In this document: in pieces, positions 54,903 through 63,605 of the stretch
Layout of the letters: every line of letters begins with the position of its first letter
Position numbering within the stretch: position 1 is the first letter of the stretch
Position numbers and translations under genes: made by a program
The notes under the pieces: generated by a model
Seen by the model: the letters and a program-made list of their open reading frames with translations, nothing else
The model's database searches: none
What the model was told of the DNA's origin: nothing
Source of the DNA: Pseudomonadota bacterium
GTDB lineage: Bacteria; Pseudomonadota; Gammaproteobacteria; Xanthomonadales; Xanthomonadaceae
Direction of reading: 5' to 3'
Assembly: GCA_023419315.1 (NCBI GenBank)
Contig: JAEZYE010000034.1
Location: 12,316-76,315, forward strand
Length of the DNA: 64,000 bases

Positions 54903-55865
54903 TCAGGCGTTCGTGCCGCTCACCCGGGCGACCGCGTCGTGCGGATGCAGGCTTTCGAAATGCGCGACGGTGGCCTCGAAGCGCGCCACGTGCGCGTCAT
55001 TCGCCAGCACCGAAGCGACACGACGTGCGGCGTCTTCGCAGAACATCAGGTTTTCGGCGTTCAGCCGGGCGAACGCCTGTTCGTCGACACGCTTGACCGC
55101 CGTCTGCACGGGCGTCGCCAGCGCGGCTTCCAGCGCGTCGATCAGATCGACCAAAGGCAGTTCATCGAACTGCGGTCGCAGTTCGACCCGCACGCTGGCG
55201 CGGCTGCGCTGCGCATGCGGGGTCGCAGCCAGGCCGCGCTCGGAGGCCAGCCAATCGCGCATCACGCCGGCCGGCACGGCCTGTCCGTCGGCGAAATCCT
55301 CGGTAAAACGTTCGGCGTTGGCCTGGCGCGACAGCGCGGCGGACGCCGGGCATGTACTGGAATATTCCAGCGCGAAGGAAAGCGCCAGTTGCAGGTGTCC
55401 CTCGGCCAGCGTGGCTTCGATCTCGACCGGGTAGCGCTTCCAGCCGGCGTAGTCGCTTTCCAGCGCGCGCCGCCGCAACAGCGCGTCATACCGCAGCCTG
55501 AGCCGCGCGCGATCCGCCAGGCCGTTCTGTGACTCCACGCCTTCCTGCAGCAGATGGCGCAATCCGGCGGGCGTAATCGGTTCACGCGCCAGGCCTTCCT
55601 GCAGGTGCAGATACAAGCGCGACATGTGGATGCCGCGGGCTTCGGCCCGGGTCAGACTGACAAAGACATCGATGCTGGCGGGCACCTGCATCTGTCCGCC
55701 TTCGCCATCGGCCACGCGCACGGGAAGCGCGATGCCTTCCATGCCGACCCAGTCCAGCGGACGTGCCAGCGGCACCGGCTGATCGGCGACATCGGGGAGA
55801 TTGGCGCGCAGCGCCACGGGCGGGAGGGCAGCCATGGAATCCGGGGGGAAGAAACTGGCCGGCAT
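54903..55865 (-). CDS. folE2: GTP cyclohydrolase FolE2 (type IB)
   Basis: First step of folate/queuosine-precursor synthesis by the type IB enzyme, which is not strictly zinc-dependent. The 320 residues include AEARGIHMSRLYLHLQE, EYSSTCPASAALS with the metal-binding Cys172, and LNAENLMFCEDAARR. The ATG at 55865 has a good GGGAG site; an internal ATG at residue 11 is the alternative. In several bacteria FolE2 is a zinc-starvation backup of FolE; no Zur-like site is visible upstream here. Confidence 0.92.
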   Translation of the reverse strand: MPASFFPPDSMAALPPVALRANLPDVADQPVPLARPLDWVGMEGIALPVRVADGEGGQMQVPASIDVFVSLTRAEARGIHMSRLYLHLQEGLAREPITPAGLRHLLQEGVESQNGLADRARLRLRYDALLRRRALESDYAGWKRYPVEIEATLAEGHLQLALSFALEYSSTCPASAALSRQANAERFTEDFADGQAVPAGVMRDWLASERGLAATPHAQRSRASVRVELRPQFDELPLVDLIDALEAALATPVQTAVKRVDEQAFARLNAENLMFCEDAARRVASVLANDAHVARFEATVAHFESLHPHDAVARVSGTNA

Positions 55866-55951
55866 TGTACTCCCTGCCTCGCATTCCCATCTGAAACAGT
55901 CTGTTACGAGGCTTTGGGACGCCTATGGCAGCGATGGTTCCGGTGTATCGG

Positions 55952-56659
55952 TCAGCGTGCCCGGCGTGCCGCGTTCCAGGACGCAATCAGCAGGCGCCAT
56001 CGCGAAGGCAACGGGCGTGCGGTCCCGTGCGTTGCCCAGCCCTGCAAGCGCGCGCGCGCGTGCTGGTCGAACATGCGCCGTTCCGCCGCGCCGGAGGCCG
56101 GTTGCGGCCAGCGCGCCAGCAACCCACGCGCTGCGCCCGTCGCTGCCTGACGTTGGGCAGCTTCCGCATTTCTGGCATCCGGTGAATGCATGCGGTCGGC
56201 CATGCGTTGCGCCAGCAGTTGCGCAATGACGGCGTCGGGGTTTGCCGAGGCGCCGAGCACTGCGTTGTCGATGGCGGCCACCGCTTGACCGTAGTCGCGC
56301 AGGACTGCGAACGCGGCATCGCGATCATCATCCAGTGCACGCGCCTCGATGATGGCCGGCAGCGCATCGCCGAGCGCGGCCCAGGGCGCGGACACCGGCT
56401 CCAGCAAGCGGCCGAGCGGATGGCGCGACCGGCGGTTCTGCCAACTGCGCAGTTCTTCCGTCCACCAGGCGAGCTTGGCATCGGCGGGCAGCGGATCACC
56501 GGCGATGTTCATCGCATCCTCGAATTCCTGCAGCAGCGAGAACCAGGCAACGACGCGCTCGCGCCGATCCGCAGGCACGAAGGTTTCCGCCACGCTCCAT
56601 TCGGGCCAGCGGTGGCGCCACTTCTCCAGGAAGCTTTCGAGCGCGGACGTATCGGACAT
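55952..56659 (-). CDS. Squalene/phytoene synthase-family protein
   Basis: A 235-residue helical protein. Blocks such as LLQEFEDAMNIAGDPLPADA and KLAWWTEELRSWQ are typical of the squalene/phytoene synthase superfamily, but the aspartate-rich motifs needed for prenyl-diphosphate ionisation are incomplete and the protein is shorter than usual. It may be a non-prenyltransferase member. The ATG at 56659 is used; a GTG precedes it by one codon. It lies 29 bases after the MupP-like gene. Confidence 0.7.
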   Translation of the reverse strand: MSDTSALESFLEKWRHRWPEWSVAETFVPADRRERVVAWFSLLQEFEDAMNIAGDPLPADAKLAWWTEELRSWQNRRSRHPLGRLLEPVSAPWAALGDALPAIIEARALDDDRDAAFAVLRDYGQAVAAIDNAVLGASANPDAVIAQLLAQRMADRMHSPDARNAEAAQRQAATGAARGLLARWPQPASGAAERRMFDQHARARLQGWATHGTARPLPSRWRLLIASWNAARRAR

Positions 56660-56688
56660 CACTGCAGATCTTCAGGAAGGCGGCCGGC

Positions 56689-57375
56689 TCAACCGGCGAC
56701 AACGGCGTGAGCCACGGGCCAGACCGCCGGCTGCAGCAGTTCGGCGACGTCCTCGCACATGCGATCGGCGCGCCAGCTTTCCGGTTGCTCCTCGTCCAGG
56801 CGATAGCCCCACAAGGCGGCGATCGACGGCATGCCCGCCGCCCTCGCGGCCACGATGTCGCGTTCGTCATCGCCCACATAGACACAATCACCGGGTGCGA
56901 TGCCGATGCGTTCGGCGGCGGCCAGCAACGGCAACGGATGGGGCTTTTTCTCGGCGAGCGTGTCGCCGCCGATCAGCACGGCGCAGCGTGCCTGCCAGCC
57001 CAAATGGGGAAGGATGTCGCGCGCGAGGTATTCCGGCTTGTTGGTGACGATGCCCCAGACCGAACCGGCCTGTTCCAGCGCCTGCAGCATCGCTTCCACG
57101 CCATCGAACACGCGGCTGTGGCGGCCGAGTTCCTCGCGATAGATCGCCAGGAACTCCGGCACCAGCGCTTCACGATCGGCCTGCTCCATGTGCGGAAACG
57201 CCACGGACAACATCGCGCGTGCCCCCTTGGAAACCTGTGGGCGCAACTGTTCCAGCGTAATGGGCAGCAGGCCGCGCGCGGCCCGCATGCGAACGCAGGT
57301 GGCGACGAAATCCGGTGCGCTGTCGAGCAGCGTGCCATCGAGATCGAACAGCGCGGCGCGCGGGAAACGCGGCAT
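56689..57375 (-). CDS. HAD phosphatase, MupP / phosphoglycolate phosphatase-like
   Basis: A 228-residue HAD enzyme with LFDLDGTLLDSAPD, GIVTNKPEYL, EKKPHPLPL and VYVGDDERDI. It directly follows ubiG, with a nearby methylthioadenosine deaminase. In Pseudomonas aeruginosa the same neighbours (PA3170, ubiG, PA3172) include MupP, the N-acetylmuramate-6-phosphate phosphatase of wall recycling. MupP is therefore favoured over Gph, by context. Start: ATG at 57375; a GTG at 57390, overlapping the ubiG end, is an alternative. Confidence 0.8.
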   Translation of the reverse strand: MPRFPRAALFDLDGTLLDSAPDFVATCVRMRAARGLLPITLEQLRPQVSKGARAMLSVAFPHMEQADREALVPEFLAIYREELGRHSRVFDGVEAMLQALEQAGSVWGIVTNKPEYLARDILPHLGWQARCAVLIGGDTLAEKKPHPLPLLAAAERIGIAPGDCVYVGDDERDIVAARAAGMPSIAALWGYRLDEEQPESWRADRMCEDVAELLQPAVWPVAHAVVAG

Positions 57376-57382
57376 CGTCGGC

Positions 57383-58108
57383 TCAGTCACGCGGCTTCAC
57401 CGCGCAGGCCAGGTAGTTCACGTCGGTGCGGCGGCTCAGGCGTGCACGCTGGCGCCACGGCTCGTAGGCGATGCCGCTCACGTCTTCCAGTTGCAGGCCG
57501 GCCTCGCGCAGCCAGCCGGCCAGTTCCGCCGGCTTGATGAAATCCTGGTAATGGTGCGTGCCGGTCGGCAGCAGCCGCGCGATGTACTCGGCGCCCACGA
57601 TCGCCAGCGCGAACGCGGCCGGCGTGCGATTCAGCGTGGACAGGAACAGGCGGCCGCCGGGCTTCAGGAGGCGCGCACACGCGTTGATGATCGCGCCGGG
57701 GTCAGGCACGTGTTCGAGCATTTCCATGCAGGTGATCGCACCGAAGCTGCCCGGCTGCTCTTCAGCCAGCGATTCGACCGAGCGCAACTGGTAATCCACG
57801 CGCACGCCGGATTCGAGCCCGTGCAGTCGCGCCACCTTGACCAGTTCCGGCGCGAGATCGATGGCCGTGACGTGCGCACCGGCCTTGGCCAGCGCTTCGC
57901 TCAACAGGCCGCCGCCGCAGCCCACATCGAGCACCGGCATGCCGGACAGCGGCGCGCGCTGGCGGACGTAATCCAGCCGGACCGGGTTGAGCGCATGCAG
58001 GGCTTTCTGCGGCCCCTGCTCGTCCCACCACCGGTTGGCGAGGGCGCCGAACTTGTCGAGTTCGGCCTGGCTGAAGTTGTCGGAGGAATGTGGCGTCGTG
58101 GTGTTCAT
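57383..58108 (-). CDS. ubiG: Ubiquinone biosynthesis O-methyltransferase
   Basis: SAM-dependent methyltransferase of 241 residues carrying out both O-methylations of ubiquinone. NRWWDEQGPQKALHALNPVRL is the UbiG N-terminus; VLDVGCGGGLLSEALAKAGA binds SAM, and FLSTLNRTPAAF and GTHHYQDFIKPAEL are family motifs. Confidence 0.95.
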   Translation of the reverse strand: MNTTTPHSSDNFSQAELDKFGALANRWWDEQGPQKALHALNPVRLDYVRQRAPLSGMPVLDVGCGGGLLSEALAKAGAHVTAIDLAPELVKVARLHGLESGVRVDYQLRSVESLAEEQPGSFGAITCMEMLEHVPDPGAIINACARLLKPGGRLFLSTLNRTPAAFALAIVGAEYIARLLPTGTHHYQDFIKPAELAGWLREAGLQLEDVSGIAYEPWRQRARLSRRTDVNYLACAVKPRD

Positions 58109-58174
58109 GCGGACAGTGTGCTCGCGGGGGCGTGCAGGACAGGTCGGCGCGGCGGGACCGCTCGCGCCGGATGG

Positions 58175-59515
58175 TCAGGCGTGCAGATGACGGATGCGAT
58201 CACGCCACTGGCGCGCATTGGCGACCAGCGCAGCCGTGTCGATGTCCACCAGTTCCCGCCGCTGCAGGCGCGGGCGGCCGGCAATCCAGACATCGCTGAC
58301 CTGGTGGCGGCCGGTGGCGTAGATGAGCTGCGAAACCACATGGTGCAGCGGCTGGGTTTCCAGTTCGCCCAGGTCCACGCAGATGAGGTCCGCCTGCTTG
58401 CCGGTTTCAATGGAGCCGATCAGATCGCCATAGCCGAGCGCACGCGCGCCGCCGAGCGTCGCCGCGTGCAGCGCGGTGGCGGCGTCCAGTGCAGTGGCGT
58501 CATTGGCCACGGCCTTGGCGAGCTGCGCAGCCACGCGGGTTTCGCTGAACATGTCGAGATCGTTGTTGCTGGCGCAACCATCGGTGCCGATGGCGAGGTT
58601 CACCCCGGTGCGTTGCAGTGCGCACGCGGGGCAGAAACCGGAGGCCAGCTTGAGGTTGGATTCGGGGCAATGCACCACCGAAACGCCACGCTCCGCGCAG
58701 AGGTGGATTTCGGATTCGATCAACTGGGTCATGTGCACCGCGATCAGGCGATCGTTCACCAGACCCAGGCGATCCAGCCGCGCCAGGGGCCGCTGGCCGT
58801 ACTGCTTCAGCGAATCGGCGATTTCCTGTGCGGTTTCGTGCGTATGCAGATGCACCGGCACGTCGAGCTGATCGGACAGCATCCGTACGCGCTCGAAATT
58901 GGCGTCGTTGACCGTGTACGGCGCATGCGGCGCGAATGCCGTGCCGATCAAGGCGTCGCCGCGCCATTGGTCGTGGACCTCGCCGGCGCGCTCGAAATAC
59001 TCGTCGGCGGTCTTCGCCCACGCGGTCGGGAAGTCGATCACCGGCAGGCCGACGCGCGCACGGAAGCCATGCTGCTTGTAGACCGCCGCCTGCACGTCGG
59101 GGAAGAAGTAGTTTTCGTTGGCGCACGTGGTGCCACCGCGCAGCATTTCGGCGATCGCCAGCGCCATGCCGTCGGCCACGAACTCCGGACCGATGACCGC
59201 CGCCTCGACCGGCCAGATGTGGTTCTGCAGCCATTCCATCAGCGGCAGGTCGTCGGCGACGCCACGCAGCAGCGTCATCGGATTGTGCGTGTGCGCGTTG
59301 ACCAGGCCCGGCAGCAGCGCGGCGTCGGGACGGGAAACCGTCGTCGCCGGGTTGAAGCGCGTGCGTGCGTCGGCGATGGGCAGGACGGCGACGATTTCAC
59401 TGCCGCGCACGGCAACCGCGTGATCTTCCAGCACGACGCCGTGCGGCACGACCGGGATGACGAAACCGGCTTCAATCAGCAGATCGCAGGATTCGGTGCG
59501 GGCTTGGTTCGTCAT
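58175..59515 (-). CDS. mtaD: 5-methylthioadenosine / S-adenosylhomocysteine deaminase
   Basis: Amidohydrolase of the TRZ/ATZ family, 446 residues. LPGLVNAHTHNPM supplies the first metal ligands, VHLHTHETAQE and VVHCPESNLKLASG further ones, and IGTDGCASNNDLD the catalytic Asp. Its position beside ubiG matches PA3170 of P. aeruginosa, a methylthioadenosine deaminase. This enzyme would feed methylthioinosine into salvage, complementing mtnBDC at 18-20 kb. The ATG at 59515 is used, though the frame is open to 59668. Confidence 0.88.
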   Translation of the reverse strand: MTNQARTESCDLLIEAGFVIPVVPHGVVLEDHAVAVRGSEIVAVLPIADARTRFNPATTVSRPDAALLPGLVNAHTHNPMTLLRGVADDLPLMEWLQNHIWPVEAAVIGPEFVADGMALAIAEMLRGGTTCANENYFFPDVQAAVYKQHGFRARVGLPVIDFPTAWAKTADEYFERAGEVHDQWRGDALIGTAFAPHAPYTVNDANFERVRMLSDQLDVPVHLHTHETAQEIADSLKQYGQRPLARLDRLGLVNDRLIAVHMTQLIESEIHLCAERGVSVVHCPESNLKLASGFCPACALQRTGVNLAIGTDGCASNNDLDMFSETRVAAQLAKAVANDATALDAATALHAATLGGARALGYGDLIGSIETGKQADLICVDLGELETQPLHHVVSQLIYATGRHQVSDVWIAGRPRLQRRELVDIDTAALVANARQWRDRIRHLHA

Positions 59516-59635
59516 GGATTTCCTGGATTCGACGGGAACCGGTCCCGGACAGGCGGCCTGGCGCGATACATCCGGCCCGGCGTCTGCGCCGGAAGCTCCG
59601 GTGCAGGATGGCGAGGCCGGCGCGGGCCCCGCCCA

Positions 59636-59664
59636 AAGCAGCAGGTCCGCTCGCGCGGACCTGC
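59636..59664 (-). terminator. Hairpin downstream of efp
   Basis: Perfect 10-bp stem GCAGGTCCGC (59641-59650) / GCGGACCTGC (59655-59664) with loop TCGC, just after the efp stop on the minus strand. Only a short T run follows, so termination may be partial. Confidence 0.6.
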
Positions 59665-59671
59665 CCATGCA

Positions 59672-60238
59672 TCACTTGACGCGGCTGACGTACTCGCCCG
59701 TGCGGGTGTCGACCTTGATGATTTCTTCCTGGCCGACGAACAGCGGCACGCGCACGACTGCACCGGTTTCCAGCGTGGCCGGCTTGCCGCCGCCGCCGGA
59801 GGTGTCGCCACGGACGCCCGGATCGGTCTCGACGATCTTCAGCTCGACGAAGTTCGGCGGAGTGACCTGGATCGGCGAGCCGTTGAACAGCGTCACGACG
59901 CACTCTTCCTCACCCTTCAGCCACTTTTCGGCGCCGCCCATGCCGGCCTTGTCGGCCTGCACCTGCTCGAAGGTTTCCTGCTGCATGAAATGCCAGTACT
60001 CGCCGTCGGAGTACAGATACTGCATGTCGGTATCCACCACGTCGGCGGCCTCGACGGAGTCCGTGCTCTTCATGGTGATTTCCTGCACGCGGCCGGTGCG
60101 GATCTGGCGGTACTTCACGCGCGTGAAGGCTTGTCCCTTGCCCGGCTTGACGTACTCGGTGTCGCTGATGATGGAAGGCTCGTTGTTGACCAGGATCTTC
60201 ATCCCGTTCTTGACGTCGTTCATGCCGTAGCTGGCCAT
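59672..60238 (-). CDS. efp: Elongation factor P
   Basis: Canonical EF-P of 188 residues, relieving ribosome stalling at polyproline. The domain I loop reads EYVKPGKGQAF, putting the modifiable lysine at position 34 as in E. coli. The C-terminus has KVDTRTGEYVSRVK. The divergent neighbour epmB encodes the aminomutase that makes the beta-lysine attached to Lys34. A strong AAGGAG precedes the ATG. Confidence 0.96.
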   Translation of the reverse strand: MASYGMNDVKNGMKILVNNEPSIISDTEYVKPGKGQAFTRVKYRQIRTGRVQEITMKSTDSVEAADVVDTDMQYLYSDGEYWHFMQQETFEQVQADKAGMGGAEKWLKGEEECVVTLFNGSPIQVTPPNFVELKIVETDPGVRGDTSGGGGKPATLETGAVVRVPLFVGQEEIIKVDTRTGEYVSRVK

Positions 60239-60301
60239 GGGGGGACTCCTTGGGTAAGACAAACCCGCCGCTGCGCGCGACTGGCCGGATAGAATGGGAC
60301 A

Positions 60302-60319
60302 CCCGCCGGATCCGGCGGG
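60302..60319. promoter_or_regulatory. Perfect 18-bp palindrome in the efp-epmB divergent region
   Basis: CCCGCCGGATCCGGCGGG is fully symmetric. It starts seven bases after a TAGAAT box (60290-60295), so it would lie at the very 5' end of the epmB transcript. It could act as an operator or as a 5' mRNA hairpin. Confidence 0.55.
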
Positions 60320-60340
60320 CACTTGTTTTGCAGACGCACA

Positions 60341-61360
60341 ATGATAACCGCAGCCCCCGTTTCGATGCAGCCCGCCCCGTTGCCGCAATCGCGCTGGCAA
60401 ACCGCCTGGCGCGAGGCCGTGCGCGACCCGCGCGCCCTGCTGTCGATGCTTGGCCTGGAATCGCTGGCCGACCGTGTCCCGGAGGAAGCGGCGGCACAGT
60501 TCCCGCTGCGCGTCCCGCACGCGTTCGTCGCCCGCATGCGACACGGCGACCCGCACGATCCCCTGCTTCGCCAGGTATTGCCGCTGGACGAGGAACTGCG
60601 GCCTGTGGCCGGCTTCGGGCTGGATGCCGTCGGCGACGCCGCCGCCCGCACCGCGACCGGCGTGCTGCAGAAGTATCGCGGCCGCGCCCTGCTGGTGGCG
60701 ACCGGCAGCTGCGCCGTGCATTGCCGCTACTGCTTCCGCCGCCATTTCCCGTACGCCGAAGAAACCGCGGCCCGCGATGGCTGGAGCGAAGCGCTCGATG
60801 CGATCGCCGCCGACGACAGCATCGAGGAAGTGCTGCTGTCGGGCGGTGATCCGCTTTCGCTGGCGACCTCCAAGCTGGCCGAATTGACCGATGCGTTGAA
60901 GACGGTGCCGCACGTGAAGCGGCTGCGCATCCACAGCCGCCTGCCGGTCGTGTTGCCGGAGCGCGTCGATGGCGCACTGGCCTCGTGGCTGTCGCACCTG
61001 CCCTGGCCGGTCGCCTTCGTCATCCACGCCAACCATGCGCAGGAATTCGATGCCGGTGTCGACGCCGCCCTGCTGCGCCTGCGCAAAGCCGGGGCGCAAT
61101 TGCTCAATCAGGCCGTGCTGCTGCGTGGCGTGAACGACAGCGTGGACGCGCTGGCGGCATTGAGCGAACGCAGCTTCGCGGCCGGCGTGCTGCCGTATTA
61201 CCTGCACCAGCTGGATCGGGTGGCCGGTGTGGCCCACTTCGAAGTGCCCGACAGCGATGCCCTCGCCCTTCACGCGACGCTGCGCGCGCGGCTGTCCGGC
61301 TATCTGGTGCCTCGGCTGGTGCGTGAAATCCCCGGCGACACCGGCAAGCGCCCGCTCTGA
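60341..61360 (+). CDS. epmB: EF-P beta-lysylation protein EpmB (lysine 2,3-aminomutase)
   Basis: Radical SAM enzyme of 339 residues that isomerises lysine to (R)-beta-lysine for EF-P. The cluster motif is C-x3-C-x2-C in GSCAVHCRYCFRRHFPY; LLSGGDPLSL, RLRIHSRLPVVLPER and LLRGVNDSVD are family blocks. The C-terminal lysine in GDTGKRPL is in the place of the PLP-binding lysine. It is divergent from efp; epmA is not in the window. Confidence 0.95.
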   Translation: MITAAPVSMQPAPLPQSRWQTAWREAVRDPRALLSMLGLESLADRVPEEAAAQFPLRVPHAFVARMRHGDPHDPLLRQVLPLDEELRPVAGFGLDAVGDAAARTATGVLQKYRGRALLVATGSCAVHCRYCFRRHFPYAEETAARDGWSEALDAIAADDSIEEVLLSGGDPLSLATSKLAELTDALKTVPHVKRLRIHSRLPVVLPERVDGALASWLSHLPWPVAFVIHANHAQEFDAGVDAALLRLRKAGAQLLNQAVLLRGVNDSVDALAALSERSFAAGVLPYYLHQLDRVAGVAHFEVPDSDALALHATLRARLSGYLVPRLVREIPGDTGKRPL

Positions 61361-61483
61361 TCCTGTCCGCATTCGCCCCGCGCGGGCGGAAATCGCGGGG
61401 CTTCACCGCGTTTTGCGACCGGACGAATGGACGGCTCACGCGCCGTTCGTGTATTAAACGCGCTGTTCCGGGGGAAACGCTGC

Positions 61484-63556
61484 ATGCAGATCGGTAAAGA
61501 CACCACGCTTCGTCTGACCATCGTGGAGGACAGCGGCGAGGACGCCGAAGCCATCGTCAGCGCGCTGCGCAACGGCGGCATCGCGGTCCGCCCGCTGCGT
61601 CCGCTGAGCGTCGAGGAACTGGGCCAGATGGTCGCCTCGCAGCCGATGGATCTGCTCCTTTCCGCGCGCTCGGCCCAGAGCATTCCGCTGGCGAGCGTGC
61701 TGTCCACCGTCGTCGCCAGCAGCAAGGACATCCCGGTGCTGGTGCTGTCCGATACCGTCACCGAAGCCGATTTCCTCAGCGATCAGGCCGGCGGCGCGCG
61801 CGGGCTGGTCCTGCGCGGCCGTCCGGACCACCTGCTCCAGGTCGTCCGCGCCGAATGGGCGGATCTGGAAACCCGCCGCGCCGTGCGCCGCCTGGACGTG
61901 CAGGTGCGCGAAACCGAACGCCGCTGTGACGCGCTCATCTCTTCCTCGCGCGATCCGATCGCCTACATCCACGAAGGCATGCACATCCGGGCCAACGAGG
62001 CCTATCTGGAAATGCTCGGCGTGGAATCCTTCGATGAAGTCGAAGGCCTGTCGCTGCTGGACCTGGTCGCACCGCAGTACGTGGCCGAGTTCAAGCAGCT
62101 GCTGAAGAACCTCAGCAAGGGCGAACCGCCGCCGCCGCGTTTCGAGCTGGAAGCCCGCACGCTGGATGGCGATCAGTTCCCCGCCACGCTCGAATTCGCG
62201 ACCGCCACGTACGAGGGCGAGCCCTGCGTGCAGATCGTGTTCCGGCGGCGCGAGGAATTCGATCCCGAGCTGGCGCGCGAAGTCGAGGATCTGCGCCAGC
62301 GTGACGTGGTCACCGGCCTGCTCAACCGCCCGACGTTCCTGCAGGCACTGGAAGACGCCGTCAGCCAGGTGGCGCGCGGCGAACACTATTCCCTGCTGCT
62401 GGTCGAGCCGGATCACTATCAACGCCTGCTGCAGGACATCGGCATCGATTCGGCCGATGCATTGATGGCGGAGCTGGCGGGGCGACTGGCCGAAAAAATC
62501 AACAGCAACGCCACGGCCGCGCGCTTCGGCGAGCGCACCTTCGCGGTGCTGCTCAAGGGCAACCACGCGCAGACCTCCGCCTTGTCGGAGGAACTGCGCA
62601 CCGCGTTCGCATCGCACGTGTTCAACATCGGCGCGCGTTCGGCGGCAGTGACCGCGAGCATCGGCGGGGTGCAGATCGGCGAGAAGATCGCCAGCATCGG
62701 CCAGGTCCTGACGCGCGCGACCGACAGCCTGCAGACTGCCACCAGCCTGGGCGGCAACCGCATCGAAATCTTCGATCCCGGTGCGGTCGATCGCGCCGAG
62801 GAAGAGCGCGTGCAGAACTGGATCACGCGTTTGCAGGACGCACTGGCCAACGACCATTTCGTGCTGCATTACCAGCCCGTGGTCAGCCTGCAGGGCGAAA
62901 CCGGCGAAGTCTACGAAGTACTGCTGCGGCTCGATTCGAGCGGCGAACTGGTGCTGCCGCAGGCCTTCATGGGCATTGCGGAAGAACACGGCCTGCTCGA
63001 CGCGATCGATCGCTGGGTCGTCAACCGCGCCATCGAAGTGCTGGCCGAACGCAAGCGTTCGGGGCACCTGACACGGCTGATCGTCAAGGTCAGTCCGTCT
63101 TCGTTCGGCGATGAAAAACTGCTGCAGCTGATCGCGCGGCAACTGGCCGCGCTCGATGTCTCCGGCGAATGCCTGTGGCTGGAAACCTCCGAGGCCAAGG
63201 TATTCACCCACCTGCGCCAGGCCCAGGTGTTCCAGGCCGCCGCATCGAAACTGGGTTGCCGCGTCGGCCTCGAACATTTCGGCGCGGGCCTGGATTCGTT
63301 CCAGCTGCTGTCGCACTTCAAGCCGACCTTCCTCAAGATCGATCGCGTGTTCACCGAAGACCTCATCCGTATCCCCGAGCACCAGCAGAAGATTCGCGAA
63401 ATCGCCGAGCGCGCACAGGCCGTCGGCATCCTCACCATCGCCGATCACGTCGCCGACGCCGCCACGATGAGTTTCCTGTTCACCTCGATGGTCGATTACG
63501 TGGAAGGCAACTTCCTCGCCCCGCCCAGCCCACTGATGAACTACGACTTCTCCTGA
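61484..63556 (+). CDS. fimX: FimX-like c-di-GMP receptor for type IV pili
   Basis: A 690-residue protein, the length of Pseudomonas FimX (about 691): degenerate receiver (about 10-125), PAS (about 145-260), degenerate GGDEF with GERTF at 349-353, and EAL with EVL at 478-480 plus LEHFGAGLDSF instead of DDFGTG. Lost catalytic residues mean it should bind rather than make or cut c-di-GMP. In Xanthomonas FimX links c-di-GMP to PilZ and PilB and so to twitching. The ATG at 61484 has a GGGGGAAA site. No pil genes are in the window. Confidence 0.92.
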   Translation: MQIGKDTTLRLTIVEDSGEDAEAIVSALRNGGIAVRPLRPLSVEELGQMVASQPMDLLLSARSAQSIPLASVLSTVVASSKDIPVLVLSDTVTEADFLSDQAGGARGLVLRGRPDHLLQVVRAEWADLETRRAVRRLDVQVRETERRCDALISSSRDPIAYIHEGMHIRANEAYLEMLGVESFDEVEGLSLLDLVAPQYVAEFKQLLKNLSKGEPPPPRFELEARTLDGDQFPATLEFATATYEGEPCVQIVFRRREEFDPELAREVEDLRQRDVVTGLLNRPTFLQALEDAVSQVARGEHYSLLLVEPDHYQRLLQDIGIDSADALMAELAGRLAEKINSNATAARFGERTFAVLLKGNHAQTSALSEELRTAFASHVFNIGARSAAVTASIGGVQIGEKIASIGQVLTRATDSLQTATSLGGNRIEIFDPGAVDRAEEERVQNWITRLQDALANDHFVLHYQPVVSLQGETGEVYEVLLRLDSSGELVLPQAFMGIAEEHGLLDAIDRWVVNRAIEVLAERKRSGHLTRLIVKVSPSSFGDEKLLQLIARQLAALDVSGECLWLETSEAKVFTHLRQAQVFQAAASKLGCRVGLEHFGAGLDSFQLLSHFKPTFLKIDRVFTEDLIRIPEHQQKIREIAERAQAVGILTIADHVADAATMSFLFTSMVDYVEGNFLAPPSPLMNYDFS

Positions 63557-63582
63557 CCGCACCACGAGCATGCCCATGAAAG

Positions 63583-63605
63583 CCCCGCCTCCCCGGCGGG
63601 GTTTT
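63583..63605 (+). terminator. Terminator of fimX
   Basis: Stem CCCCGCC (63583-63589), loop TCCCC, stem GGCGGGG (63595-63601), then TTTT. Confidence 0.85.

Noticed and set aside
57188..60292. Very long open frame (over 1000 codons) on the plus strand
   Set aside because: It is antisense to ubiG, mtaD and efp, all with clear motifs; long antisense frames are expected at this GC content.
61450..61465. GTGTATTAAACGCG upstream of fimX, similar to half of the his palindrome
   Set aside because: The second half-site is missing and one base is inserted, so a second operator is not supported.
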